DNA from: an uncultured Pelagibacteraceae bacterium
GTDB taxonomy: Bacteria; Pseudomonadota; Alphaproteobacteria; Pelagibacterales; Pelagibacteraceae
NCBI GenBank assembly: GCA_902560805.1
Contig: CACENW010000006.1
Location: 1-64,000 of the forward strand
DNA length: 64,000 bases
Direction of reading: 5' to 3'
Numbering within the stretch: the first letter of the stretch is position 1; every line of letters starts with the position of its first letter. The notes below the pieces were generated by a model. It was not told the DNA's origin. It ran no database searches and worked only from the letters and a program-made list of their open reading frames with translations. The translations under genes and the position numbers were made by a program. Shown in pieces: positions 39,301-47,866 of this stretch.

Positions 39301-39782
39301 ACTCAGAAAGTGTTAATGTAGCCGCAACATTGCTTAAGGTTCAAGAGAAAAAAACTGCTAAAGGAAATGCGTATGCCGTTTTAAAATTAACAGATTTAAA
39401 TAGTGTATTTGAAATATTTATTTTTTCGGATTTGCTGGAATTAAATAGAGAAATCTTAAAAGAAGGTAACTCATTAATTTTAACCTTGGTTAAGAATATT
39501 TCTAACGACGAAAACCGTTTTAAAAGAATTAATGTTCAAAAAATAGCCTCTTTAAAAGATTTATTTAATAGTCCAATTAATGAAATATCATTTAATGTCA
39601 AGACAATGGAACAAATTCAAAAGATATCAAAATTTTTAAATCAAGAAGGCAAAACCCAAGTAAAATTCACTCTTTCAACAAAAGATCAAATTTTAAATTT
39701 TCAATTAAATAAACCAATGAATCTTGATAGAAAATCCTTAAATCTTTTAAGAAAACAGCAAATCCAAGCAGAAATTAGTTAA
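36366..39782 (+). CDS. dnaE: DNA polymerase III subunit alpha
   Basis: DnaE is the replicative polymerase. The 1138-residue protein has an N-terminal PHP domain (HLKVHTQYSICEG), the polymerase core with catalytic aspartates 404 and 406 in PDFDIDF, GPGRGSGAGSLVAWCL, LFQIESAGMRE, LYRPGPM and the helix-hairpin-helix and OB-fold region toward the C-terminus. Length and order fit DnaE1. It ends the long plus-strand run from nuoA; the 129 bp after it hold the promoter and leader of rpsB. Confidence 0.97.
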   Translation: MSESLNQNFNHLKVHTQYSICEGAAKIDDLQEYCKSNKIKSLGISDTFNLCGALEFAEKISKSGTQPIIGTQINFKLNDITGLLPLFALNETGYKNIIELSSNSYLENDELSDPHVYFDELLKNSDGVSVFSGTVLGLFGKLFDKGKFSEINEIYSKIKKVFGDRFYLEIQRHKDTNENGFEKFNLKQSVELEIPIIATNEVFYLSKDMHEAHDALICIGNKTYINEKNRLKLSDQHYLKTNSEMTELFADIPEALENNYNFPLRCSFRPSFSNPILPNISSDKDGNADDLLTKYSSEGLRDKFLKVFNFKDDEIENDKNFILYKERLDHELSIIIKMKYSSYFLIVSDYIKWAKENDIPVGPGRGSGAGSLVAWCLSITDVDPIKFNLIFERFLNPDRISMPDFDIDFCEDKRDLVFEYLTKKYKDSVAHIITFGKLKARMVIRDVGRVMGLPYGFIDSISKMIPFDPSRPQNLMQCIAGEPRLQKLINEDTRVKKLTELSLKLEGLNRNVATHAAGVVIADKKLTEVVPLYKDASADLLLPSTQFDMYSAENAGLIKFDFLGLKTLTVINNTQKLVRKKDKKFNIEEINFDDQKVFDLLSSGKTVGLFQIESAGMREALLHMKPNHIEDIIALVALYRPGPMSNIPTYNNCKHGKQKPDYLHPLLEDILKPTYGVIIYQEQVMQIAQKLSGFTAGQADLLRRAMGKKKRAELEKQKQGFIAGAVKNGIAKDVAAGIFLKIEPFAEYGFNKSHAAAYAIISYQTAYLKTYYPKEFIAASMTMDISNQNKLSEFYEELKRLNIETIRPDINECFADFRTINGKFYYALGGIKAVGYEAISNIVKEREINGKFKSIGDFINRVNPKDINKLQLEGLVKAGAFDNLNLNRQAIFNSIPNFILKNKNISENKLANQIDLFSDNNEVEQDILTKIEDWKFEERLSKEFEAVGFFISDHPLNQFTEIFEDYKINDYAKFISDDNSESVNVAATLLKVQEKKTAKGNAYAVLKLTDLNSVFEIFIFSDLLELNREILKEGNSLILTLVKNISNDENRFKRINVQKIASLKDLFNSPINEISFNVKTMEQIQKISKFLNQEGKTQVKFTLSTKDQILNFQLNKPMNLDRKSLNLLRKQQIQAEIS

Positions 39783-39789
39783 ATAAAAC

Positions 39790-39818
39790 TTGTCAATTTT
39801 AACAAATATTTGTAAATA
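39790..39818 (+). promoter_or_regulatory. Candidate rpsB promoter with palindrome in the spacer
   Basis: TTGTCA (39790-39795) and TAAATA (39813-39818) are 17 bp apart. The spacer holds a perfect 12-bp palindrome ACAAATATTTGT (39802-39813). Transcription would start near 39826, giving an 85-nt leader before rpsB. The -35 match is good, the -10 moderate. Confidence 0.4.
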
Positions 39819-39835
39819 ACCATTAAATTAAATTA

Positions 39836-39908
39836 ACACGCACACAGTTGTTGGTTTTATACCTCCGGTCCTTAAATGGAAATTACTGTGGTGGCTTAAC
39901 CGGGAACA
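39836..39908 (+). ncRNA. Structured 5' leader of rpsB (probable S2 autoregulatory leader)
   Basis: The leader is much richer in G and C than nearby intergenic DNA. CCGGT (39865-39869) can pair with ACCGG (39899-39903) around a small hairpin TCC-TTAAAT-GGA (39869-39880), and GGTT (39853-39856) can pair with AACC (39898-39901) as a competing fold. It ends GGGAAC just before the start. Leaders upstream of rpsB in other Proteobacteria mediate repression by S2; the same role is inferred here. Confidence 0.5.
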
Positions 39909-39911
39909 AAT

Positions 39912-40730
39912 ATGAAAATACCTAACGTTACAATTCAACAATTATTAGAGGCAGGTGTTCATCTTGGACACAAAACTTTGAGATGGAATCCAAAAATGAA
40001 GAAATACATTTTTGGAAAAAGAGACTCAATTCACATTATAGATTTAACGCAAACACTTGAGTTGACTAAAGTGGCTATGGAAAAAGTCTATAATACAATA
40101 GCAAATAACGGTAAAATTTTATTTGTATCAACTAAAAAACAAGCATCAGAAGCAATAGCGGAAGTTGCTAAAGAAACAGATCAGTACTTTGTGAACTACA
40201 GATGGTTAGGCGGAATGTTAACTAATTGGGGAACAATATCTAATTCAATAAAAAAGTTAAAAAAATTAGAAATTGATTTGGCTGCTGAAAACAGAGGTTT
40301 CACCAAAAAAGAACTTCTTAAAATGAGCGTTAAAAAAGATAAACTTCAAAGATCATTAGGCGGAATTGCAGAAATGAAGAAAGTACCTGAATTAGTTTTT
40401 GTAATTGATACTAATTATGAGTCATTAGCTATAGCAGAGTCGTCAAAATTAGGTATTCCTATAATTGCTATTCTAGACAGTAATTCTAATCCAGATAATA
40501 TTGATTATCCAATTCCTGGAAATGATGACGCAAGAAGAGCTATAGATCTTTATTGTAACTTAATTAAAGAAACGATTAATAATGCAAAAAGTTCAATTCA
40601 ATCATCTGAGCGTAAGCAAGAAAAAGCAAAAGAAGTTAATGATAATAGTAAAAACAAAACTATTCAAGAAATTGATAGAGAAAAACTAGAAAAAAAATTC
40701 TCTAACGAGGATAAAGGAAAGTTAAATTAA
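39912..40730 (+). CDS. rpsB: 30S ribosomal protein S2
   Basis: S2 is a small-subunit protein. The 272-residue sequence has the typical [20 protein letters not shown] start, the DLTQTLELT and [15 protein letters not shown] segments and the [18 protein letters not shown] and [16 protein letters not shown] segments. A charged C-terminal extension of about 45 residues follows, as in other Alphaproteobacteria. It is 1 bp before tsf and is preceded by a structured leader. Confidence 0.97.
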   Translation: MKIPNVTIQQLLEAGVHLGHKTLRWNPKMKKYIFGKRDSIHIIDLTQTLELTKVAMEKVYNTIANNGKILFVSTKKQASEAIAEVAKETDQYFVNYRWLGGMLTNWGTISNSIKKLKKLEIDLAAENRGFTKKELLKMSVKKDKLQRSLGGIAEMKKVPELVFVIDTNYESLAIAESSKLGIPIIAILDSNSNPDNIDYPIPGNDDARRAIDLYCNLIKETINNAKSSIQSSERKQEKAKEVNDNSKNKTIQEIDREKLEKKFSNEDKGKLN

Positions 40731-40731
40731 A

Positions 40732-41583
40732 ATGAGTGATATAGAAAAAGTAAAAAAATTAAGAGAGGCAACAGGTGCTGGATTTAAAGATTGTAATTTA
40801 GCAATAAAAGAATCTGGTGGTGATTTAGACAAAGCAATTGAGGTTCTTAGAGTAAAAGGAATATCAAAAGCTTCCAAAAAAATGTCAAGAGATGCTAGAG
40901 AGGGAGTTGTTGTAGTATCTGGTGATGAGAATAAAACTTCTGTAATTGAAGTAAATTGTGAAACTGATTTTGTTGCGAAGAATGATGACTTTATAAGCTT
41001 TGTTAAAGAATTGAGTGAATTAAATAATAAACACAGTTCCAATCAAGATGAATTAAGAAAATCTGTTATGAAAAATGGACAAAGTGTAGATGATAATCTA
41101 GTAGCACTTATTGCAAAAATTGGTGAAAAAATTACAATTGGAAAATCAAAAACTGTTGAAAATAAAAGTGGTATTAATAACTACTATCTACACACAGTTG
41201 TAAAAGATAATGTAGCAAAATTAGCAGTACTAGTATCTCTTGATACAAGTGATAAATCAGATACAGTTAAATCATTTGGTAAACAACTTTCTATGCATAT
41301 TGCAGCCTCAAATCCCTTAGCTTTAGAATCAAATCTAATTGATCAAGCTGTAATTGATAAAGAACATGAGCTTGTCGCAGAAGAATTGAAAAATTCAGGT
41401 AAACCTGAGGAGATTGCAAAAAAGATAAGTTTAGGAAAAATGAACAAGTTCAAAGAGGAAAATGCACTTTTATCACAAGCATGGGTGATGGAACCTAAGA
41501 AAAAAGTGCAAGATATAGTTAAAGAATTATCAATAGCTGATTTAAAAATAAAAGAATTCTTTAGAATAAAAATAGGAGAGTAA
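40732..41583 (+). CDS. tsf: Elongation factor Ts
   Basis: EF-Ts exchanges GDP for GTP on EF-Tu. The 283-residue protein has the UBA-like N-terminus ([19 protein letters not shown]), the core motif [15 protein letters not shown] and [10 protein letters not shown], and a C-terminal [14 protein letters not shown] segment. It pairs with rpsB as in nearly all bacteria; the next gene is frr, not pyrH. Confidence 0.96.
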   Translation: MSDIEKVKKLREATGAGFKDCNLAIKESGGDLDKAIEVLRVKGISKASKKMSRDAREGVVVVSGDENKTSVIEVNCETDFVAKNDDFISFVKELSELNNKHSSNQDELRKSVMKNGQSVDDNLVALIAKIGEKITIGKSKTVENKSGINNYYLHTVVKDNVAKLAVLVSLDTSDKSDTVKSFGKQLSMHIAASNPLALESNLIDQAVIDKEHELVAEELKNSGKPEEIAKKISLGKMNKFKEENALLSQAWVMEPKKKVQDIVKELSIADLKIKEFFRIKIGE

Positions 41584-42135
41584 ATGTTTGACGAAAAATC
41601 ATATGGTGTAAAAATGGATAAGGCCATAGATGTGTTTTCAAAAGAGTTATCTTCTTTAAGGACTGGTAGAGCAAATGCAGCTATGCTAGATCTTGTTAAA
41701 GTTGAAGTTTATGGTCAACATTTGCCGATAAGTCAAATTGGTAGTATCACAACTCCCGAACCAAGAATGATTAACATTCAAGTTTGGGATGCTAATAATG
41801 TTTCTTTATTAGATGCTGCAATAAAAAAATCAGATTTAGGTTTAAATCCCCAAATAGATGGTCAACTTATAAGACTTCCTATCCCTGAGCTTAATGAAGA
41901 AAGAAGATCTGAACTAAAAAAATTAATTAAGTCAATTGGTGAAAAATGCAAAGTATCAATAAGAAATATCAGAAGAGAAGCAAATGAAGATCTTAAAAAA
42001 TTATTAAAGTCAAAGGATATTAGTGAAGATGATGAAAAATCTAAAGAAAAAATAATTCAAACAATAACAGATGATCATATAAAATCTGTTGACGAAAAAG
42101 TTTCTTCAAAAGAAAAAGAAATAATGACAATATGA
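41584..42135 (+). CDS. frr: Ribosome recycling factor
   Basis: RRF splits post-termination ribosomes with EF-G. The 183-residue sequence is normal in length, with the LRTGRANAAMLDLVKVEVYG segment, PIPELNEERRSELKKLIK and NIRREANEDLKKL. It directly abuts the tsf stop codon and overlaps uppS by 4 bp. The kinase gene pyrH that usually lies between tsf and frr is absent. Confidence 0.96.
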   Translation: MFDEKSYGVKMDKAIDVFSKELSSLRTGRANAAMLDLVKVEVYGQHLPISQIGSITTPEPRMINIQVWDANNVSLLDAAIKKSDLGLNPQIDGQLIRLPIPELNEERRSELKKLIKSIGEKCKVSIRNIRREANEDLKKLLKSKDISEDDEKSKEKIIQTITDDHIKSVDEKVSSKEKEIMTI

Positions 42136-42809
42136 ACCCCTTAAATCATGTAGCCATTATCATGGATGGTAATGGGAGATGGGGTATTAGACATTATAAT
42201 TCAAGAAAAAAGGGTCATAAAGCAGGACTTAAAACTGTTGAAACTGTAATTAAGGTTTCGATAGAAAAGAAAATTCCTTACTTAACTTTATTTGCTTTTT
42301 CAACAGAAAATTGGAAAAGACCTAAAACAGAAATTGATGCTTTGTTTAAATTATTAGAGAGTTTTTTAAAAAAAAAAATAAAAGAATTTAATAAAAATCA
42401 AATTAAATTAAAAATAATTGGTGAAAAAAAATTTCCAAAAAAATTAAACAAACTTCTAAATGATAGTGAAAAAAAAACAAACAGTAATTCAAAGTTACAA
42501 ATTAACTTGGCACTTAACTATGGTTCCAAAAAAGAAATAATTAATGCTATAAAATTATTAAATAAAAAAAATATGAACATTAATGAAAAGAATATTTCAA
42601 AATCGCTTTATACTAAAAATATTCCAGATCCAGATCTGTTGATAAGAACTGGAAACACAAAAAGATTAAGTAATTTTTTATTATGGCAAATATCATACTC
42701 TGAAATCTTCTTCTCTAATAAATTGTGGCCCGATTTCAACTCTAATGACTTTATTAATATTTTAAAAAAATACCAAAGAATAAAAAGAAAATTTGGAAAA
42801 ATATTGTGA
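42132..42809 (+). CDS. uppS: Isoprenyl transferase (undecaprenyl diphosphate synthase)
   Basis: UppS makes the C55 lipid carrier for peptidoglycan and O-antigen synthesis. The 225-residue protein has the signature IIMDGNGRWG with catalytic Asp12, TLFAFSTENWKRP and the LLIRTGNTKRLSNFLLWQISYSE segment with the family's arginines. Its end overlaps the GTG start of cdsA by 4 bp. Confidence 0.95.
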   Translation: MNPLNHVAIIMDGNGRWGIRHYNSRKKGHKAGLKTVETVIKVSIEKKIPYLTLFAFSTENWKRPKTEIDALFKLLESFLKKKIKEFNKNQIKLKIIGEKKFPKKLNKLLNDSEKKTNSNSKLQINLALNYGSKKEIINAIKLLNKKNMNINEKNISKSLYTKNIPDPDLLIRTGNTKRLSNFLLWQISYSEIFFSNKLWPDFNSNDFINILKKYQRIKRKFGKIL

Positions 42810-43453
42810 AAAATGAAATATTTAAAAGAGTTTTAAGTTCAATTGTTCTTTTTATTATAACTTTTTATTGCATAATAAAAGGTTCATATTTTTTTGTTAT
42901 TTTGATTATATTAATTTTTTTAATTTCCTCATTTGAGTGGTTTAAAATGTCTAAAAATAAATCATATTTCCTATTAGGAATGTTATATTTAGTCTTTTCA
43001 ATATTTTGTGTTTTCCAATTAAGATTTAATTTTAAAAATGATGCAATGTTATTTTTATTAGTTACAAATATTTGTATCCTAACAGACATTGGAGGATATT
43101 TTTTTGGTAAAATTTTTAAAGGTCCAAAATTAACTAATTACAGTCCAAATAAAACATATTCGGGAGCACTAGGTAGTTTTTTTCTATCTTTGACTATTAT
43201 TCCTCTCAATTTTGTTTTCAATTTTTTAAGCGATATTTCATTAATAAGTTTAGTAACATTTACTTTTATAGTTTCTGGAACAAGTCAATTTGGAGACATT
43301 TTAATTTCTTCATTTAAAAGAGCATCAAAAATTAAAGATACTGGAATTATTATTCCAGGACACGGTGGTTTATTAGATAGAATTGATGGTATGTTATTTG
43401 CGTTTCCAATATCTTATCTAATGATATTATTCAATTTTTTTGAAATTTTTTAA
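42806..43453 (+). CDS. cdsA: Phosphatidate cytidylyltransferase
   Basis: CdsA makes CDP-diacylglycerol, the precursor of membrane phospholipids. The 215-residue integral membrane protein has about six helices, shorter than the E. coli enzyme, and ends with the complete family signature: FKR…KIKDTGIIIPGHGGLLDRIDG. It starts with GTG at 42806 overlapping the uppS stop and shares one base with dxr. Confidence 0.93.
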   Translation: MKNEIFKRVLSSIVLFIITFYCIIKGSYFFVILIILIFLISSFEWFKMSKNKSYFLLGMLYLVFSIFCVFQLRFNFKNDAMLFLLVTNICILTDIGGYFFGKIFKGPKLTNYSPNKTYSGALGSFFLSLTIIPLNFVFNFLSDISLISLVTFTFIVSGTSQFGDILISSFKRASKIKDTGIIIPGHGGLLDRIDGMLFAFPISYLMILFNFFEIF

Positions 43454-44622
43454 TGAAACTTAATTTAGCAATATTAGGATCGACAGGATCAATTGGACAA
43501 TCATTATTAAAAATTATTTCTAAAGATAAGAAAAATTATAGAATTTTATTACTTACAGCAGACAAAAATTATAAACTTATACTAGAGCAGGCAAAAAAAT
43601 TTAATGTCAGAAATATAATAATCACTAACAAAAAATACTTTGACCTAGCAAAAATTAGAAATAAAAAAAATAATATATATATCCACAATAATTTCGATAA
43701 TTTAAAAAAAATTTTTACTAAGAAAATTGATTATACCATGAGCTCTATTGTTGGATTAGATGGCCTAGTTCCGACCTTTAAAATCATTAAATATACAAAC
43801 AAAATTGCGATAGCAAACAAGGAAACAATAATATGTGCATGGAATTTAATTAAGAAGGAACTTAAAAAACATAATACTGAATTTATTCCAGTAGATTCAG
43901 AACATTTTTCCATTTGGTATGCTATTCAAAATAAATCAAACTATAATATTGAGAAATTATATCTTACTGCTTCTGGAGGCCCTCTTCTTAAGATGCCTTT
44001 AAGTAAATTTAATAATTTGAAAATTAGTCAAATTATTAAGCATCCAAATTGGAATATGGGTGCCAAAATCAGTGTAGATTCAGCAACAATGATGAATAAA
44101 GTTTTTGAAGTAATTGAAGCAAAAAAAATATTTAATTTAGATTATAAAAAAATTTCTATATTCATACATCCTCATTCTTATTTACATGCTATTTTAAAAT
44201 TTAAAGATGGGATGATTAATTTAATTGCGCATGATACAACAATGGAAATTCCAATCAATAATACCCTAGATAATTTAAAAAAAAATAAAATTAAGACTAA
44301 AAAAATTAATTTAAATAAATTAAACAATTTACAACTTTCAGGTGTTAATAAACAAAGATTTCCAACCATCAAGTTATTAAATCAACTTCCTTCAAAAGAT
44401 TCTTTGTTTGAAACAATACTCGTTTCTACAAATGATTATTTAGTAGATTTATTGTTAAAAAAAAAAATAACTTATTTAGAATTAATAGAAAAATTATTTA
44501 AAATATTGTCAAAAAAAGAGTTTAAGAAATATAAATCTATAGAACCAAAAAAAATTACTGATATATTAAATTTACATAAAACTATAAAATCAATAATAAT
44601 TCAAAATGAAAAATATTTATAA
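43453..44622 (+). CDS. dxr: 1-deoxy-D-xylulose 5-phosphate reductoisomerase
   Basis: Dxr makes 2-C-methylerythritol 4-phosphate, the first committed step of the MEP isoprenoid pathway. The 389-residue sequence has the NADPH motif ILGSTGSIGQS, IANKETIICAW, the metal/substrate motif PVDSEHFSIW and the ASGGPLL loop, followed by the WNMGAKISVDSATMMNK segment. Its last 17 bp overlap bamA. The intramembrane protease gene rseP, which usually follows dxr, is not here. Confidence 0.96.
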   Translation: MKLNLAILGSTGSIGQSLLKIISKDKKNYRILLLTADKNYKLILEQAKKFNVRNIIITNKKYFDLAKIRNKKNNIYIHNNFDNLKKIFTKKIDYTMSSIVGLDGLVPTFKIIKYTNKIAIANKETIICAWNLIKKELKKHNTEFIPVDSEHFSIWYAIQNKSNYNIEKLYLTASGGPLLKMPLSKFNNLKISQIIKHPNWNMGAKISVDSATMMNKVFEVIEAKKIFNLDYKKISIFIHPHSYLHAILKFKDGMINLIAHDTTMEIPINNTLDNLKKNKIKTKKINLNKLNNLQLSGVNKQRFPTIKLLNQLPSKDSLFETILVSTNDYLVDLLLKKKITYLELIEKLFKILSKKEFKKYKSIEPKKITDILNLHKTIKSIIIQNEKYL

Positions 44623-46858
44623 AGTAACTATTATAGTATTTTACAATCTGTATTTATTATTTTCTTCATCTTTTGCTAGTGCTAGCGAGATTACAAGTAT
44701 AATAATTAAAGGAAACGAGAGAATTTCTAATGAAACTATAATTTTATTTTCAGAAGTTAGTGTTGGAGACAAACCATCAAATGATAAACTAAATCAAATA
44801 ATTAAAAATTTATATGAAACAAATTTTTTTGAAGATGTTAATCTAAATGTTGTTGATCAGAAGTTATTAATCACTGTAAAAGAAGCTCCAATTATTGATA
44901 AAGTAGAATTTACTGGTGTTAAGGCTGAAAAAATTAAAGATTCTTTGAATTCATTTATAAATTTAAAATCAAGATCATCCTATAACGAATTTTTAGTTTC
45001 TGAAGATAGAATTAAGATTGAAACTTATCTCAGACAAATTGGCTACTATTTTTCTTCTGTAAATTCAGTAATCGAGGAGCTTGAAAATAATTTAGTTAAA
45101 ATAACTCATAATATTAAACTAGGTGAAAAAGCAAAAATTAAAAAAATTAAATTTATTGGAAATAAAATTTTCAAAGACAACAAACTTAAAAGTATAATTG
45201 TAAGCGAAGAATATAAATTTTGGAAATTTATATCAGGAAAAAAATATTTAAATGAACAGACTATTAATCTTGACACAAGATTACTCAAAAATTTTTATCT
45301 AAACAAAGGTTATTATAATGTAGAAATAAATACTTCATTTGCTAAATTAATTGGTTCAGAAGATTTTGAATTAATTTATAATATCAATCCAAATGACAAA
45401 ATTTATTTTAACGATTTAACATTAAATATTCCAGTTGACTTTAATTTAATTAATTTTGAAGAACTAAATAATTTACTAACTGAATTAAAGGGTAAACCTT
45501 ATTCTATTAATACAGTTAATAAAATTTTAGATGAAATCGATAAAGTTACATTAAATGAGGAATATAAATCTATAAATGCCAATGTTAGTGAGGAAATCAT
45601 TGAAAACAAATTAAATTTAAAATTTGATATTAAAGAAACTGAAAAGTTTTATGTTGAAAAAATAAACATTTATGGAAACAATATTACAAGAGAAAGTGTT
45701 ATTAGAAATAATTTAGAAATAGACGAAGGTGATCCATTTAATAATATATTGCAATTAAAAAGTGAAAATAACTTAAAAAGTCTGAACTTTTTTAGAACAG
45801 TATCTTCAGAAATTATTGAAGGTGAAAAACCAAATTCAAAAATAATTAATTTTAAAGTTGAGGAAAAACCTACAGGACAAATTTCTGCTGGAGCTGGAGC
45901 TGGTACATCAGGTGGTACATTTAGTTTTGGAATCAAAGAAAACAATTATCTCGGCAAAGGTTTAGGATTGGAAGCGAACGCTACAATAAATTCGGAATCT
46001 TTTAAAGGTATATTAGGAGTAGACAATCCTAATTTTAATAATTCCGATAAATCTTTATTTGGTAATATACAAGCAATCGAAATTGATAGGATGGCGAATA
46101 ATGGATATAAAACAAATAAAACTGGTTTTGAGTTAGGAACTAAATTTGAGTATTACGAGGACTTTAATTTAGGTTTTTCAACAAGGACATTTTATGAAAA
46201 AATAGACACAGACTCAACCGCATCTGCTCGACAACAATCTCAAGAGGGAAATTACTTTGATACTTTTTTTAATTCACGTTTTGATTATGACAAACGAAAC
46301 CAGAGATTTAGACCAGATGATGGTTTTAGATCAACTTATACATTAGATGTTCCTCTTATTAGTGAAACATATACATTAACAAATAGGTATAATTTTCAAA
46401 AATATACATCTTTATATGATAACAATGTATCTTCCTTTGGTATTTACCTTGAAGCAGCCAATTCAATAAAAGGAGATGATATAAAATTAACTGAGAGATT
46501 GTATATTCCTACAAAAAAATTACGTGGATTTGAAAGAGGTAAGGTTGGACCAAAAGATGGAAGTGATTTTGTTGGTGGAAACTATATAGCAACTATTAAT
46601 GCCACCACAAACTTACCAGTTTTATTTGAAAATTCTCAAAATTTAGATGCAGTATTATTTTTAGATGTGGGTAATATTTGGGGTGTGGATTACGATTCCT
46701 CTATTGATGACAGTGATAAAATAAGAAGTTCAATAGGTATAGGAATTGATTGGTTTTCAGCTATAGGACCAATTAATTTTTCATTTTCTGAGGCTATCTC
46801 AAAAGCAGATACTGACATTACAGAAACATTTAGATTTAATATTGGTACAACTTTTTAA
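44606..46858 (+). CDS. bamA: Outer membrane protein assembly factor BamA
   Basis: BamA folds and inserts beta-barrel proteins into the outer membrane. The 750-residue protein has a signal peptide (about 1-25), five POTRA repeats (about 27-420, starting ITSIIIKGNERIS) and a C-terminal 16-strand barrel with the lid motif LRGFERG and the final strand ending in phenylalanine (RFNIGTTF). Length and motif order fit the family. It overlaps dxr by 17 bp and shares a base with skp. Confidence 0.95.
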   Translation: MKNIYKVTIIVFYNLYLLFSSSFASASEITSIIIKGNERISNETIILFSEVSVGDKPSNDKLNQIIKNLYETNFFEDVNLNVVDQKLLITVKEAPIIDKVEFTGVKAEKIKDSLNSFINLKSRSSYNEFLVSEDRIKIETYLRQIGYYFSSVNSVIEELENNLVKITHNIKLGEKAKIKKIKFIGNKIFKDNKLKSIIVSEEYKFWKFISGKKYLNEQTINLDTRLLKNFYLNKGYYNVEINTSFAKLIGSEDFELIYNINPNDKIYFNDLTLNIPVDFNLINFEELNNLLTELKGKPYSINTVNKILDEIDKVTLNEEYKSINANVSEEIIENKLNLKFDIKETEKFYVEKINIYGNNITRESVIRNNLEIDEGDPFNNILQLKSENNLKSLNFFRTVSSEIIEGEKPNSKIINFKVEEKPTGQISAGAGAGTSGGTFSFGIKENNYLGKGLGLEANATINSESFKGILGVDNPNFNNSDKSLFGNIQAIEIDRMANNGYKTNKTGFELGTKFEYYEDFNLGFSTRTFYEKIDTDSTASARQQSQEGNYFDTFFNSRFDYDKRNQRFRPDDGFRSTYTLDVPLISETYTLTNRYNFQKYTSLYDNNVSSFGIYLEAANSIKGDDIKLTERLYIPTKKLRGFERGKVGPKDGSDFVGGNYIATINATTNLPVLFENSQNLDAVLFLDVGNIWGVDYDSSIDDSDKIRSSIGIGIDWFSAIGPINFSFSEAISKADTDITETFRFNIGTTF

Positions 46859-47367
46859 TGAGAATTTTTTTTAAGGTATGTATTTATTTAATTTTAATTT
46901 TAAATTTTTGTAATATTTCAAATGCAGAGCAGAGTGTAAAATTTGTCAATATTGATTTTCTTGTGAATAAGACAAAAATTGGAAATCAAATGTTAGACAA
47001 AATAAGTAGCTTAGATAAACAAAATATTAAAAAATTAAAATCTTTTGAGAAACAAATTAAGGAAAAACAAGAAGAGATTAAATTAAAAAAAAATGTAATT
47101 TCTGAAATAGAGTTTGAAAAAGAGGTCAGCAATCTTAACAAAAAAATTTTAGATTTTAATAATCAAAAAGAAACTATGGTTAAAGAATTGACCAATATAA
47201 AGAATAAGGAGCTTAATTTATTTTTTGAAAATATTAAACCAATAGTGCAAAATTATATGACAGAAAACTCAATAGATATGATTGTCAACAGTAAGAATAT
47301 CTTTATGGGAAATAACAAATCAGATATAACAACTGATTTGATTGAAAAGATAAATTTAAATTTTTAA
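46858..47367 (+). CDS. skp: OmpH/Skp-family periplasmic chaperone
   Basis: Skp-like proteins hold unfolded outer-membrane proteins in the periplasm. The 169-residue protein has a signal peptide (cleavage near NAEQ, residue 22-24), then VKFVNIDFLVNKT and a long charged coiled coil (about 50-125, FEKQIKEKQEEIKLKK), then the closing IDMIVNSKNIFMG segment typical of OmpH. Its place right after bamA supports the assignment. Confidence 0.88.
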   Translation: MRIFFKVCIYLILILNFCNISNAEQSVKFVNIDFLVNKTKIGNQMLDKISSLDKQNIKKLKSFEKQIKEKQEEIKLKKNVISEIEFEKEVSNLNKKILDFNNQKETMVKELTNIKNKELNLFFENIKPIVQNYMTENSIDMIVNSKNIFMGNNKSDITTDLIEKINLNF

Positions 47368-47368
47368 A

Positions 47369-47815
47369 ATGAATAAATTAAATAAAGAGCAAATTATTGA
47401 TTTACTTCCCCACAGAGAACCGATGTTGTTAATTGATGAGTTGTATGACATTAAAAATTTACATTCTGCTACGGCGGTAGTTAATGTTAAGAAAGATAGT
47501 TTTTTTGTACAAGGGCATTTTCCTGGTCAGCCTGTAATGCCCGGTGTGCTAATTGTTGAGTCATTTGGTCAAGCTGCAGCTGCCTTAACAGCACATGGGC
47601 TAGATAAATCTACATACGAAAATAAATTAGTATTTTTAATGGGTGTAGAAAAGGCTCGTTTTAGGAGTCCAGTGATACCTGATTGTAAACTTATATTAAA
47701 AATTGAAGCTATAAGATCTCATGGTAGAGTATGGAAGTATAAAGGTGAAGCCTTTGTAGACGAAACAAAAATGGCAGATGCAGTTTGGTCTGCGACGATT
47801 GTAGATAAGAAATAA
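47369..47815 (+). CDS. fabZ: 3-hydroxyacyl-[acyl-carrier-protein] dehydratase FabZ
   Basis: FabZ dehydrates beta-hydroxyacyl-ACP in fatty acid elongation and balances membrane lipid against lipid A synthesis. The 148-residue hotdog protein has LLPHREPMLLIDE and the active-site GHFPGQPVMPGVLIVE with His50 and Glu64. It lies before lpxD, while the usual order in relatives is lpxD then fabZ. A 51-bp gap with a hairpin separates it from lpxD. Confidence 0.96.
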   Translation: MNKLNKEQIIDLLPHREPMLLIDELYDIKNLHSATAVVNVKKDSFFVQGHFPGQPVMPGVLIVESFGQAAAALTAHGLDKSTYENKLVFLMGVEKARFRSPVIPDCKLILKIEAIRSHGRVWKYKGEAFVDETKMADAVWSATIVDKK

Positions 47816-47844
47816 ATAGCAATAATTGTTGATAACTTAAGCAG

Positions 47845-47866
47845 ATTTGCTCTGTTAAAAGCAAAT
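47845..47866 (+). promoter_or_regulatory. Hairpin touching the lpxD start codon
   Basis: ATTTGCT (47845-47851) and AGCAAAT (47860-47866) pair perfectly around an 8-nt loop, and the ATG of lpxD begins at the next base. A stem at this position would cover the ribosome landing site, so it may tune lpxD translation; alternatively it is a DNA operator. Confidence 0.4.

Noticed and set aside
40722..41042. 106-codon antisense frame opposite tsf
   Set aside because: It is a shadow of EF-Ts coding sequence; no promoter or independent support.
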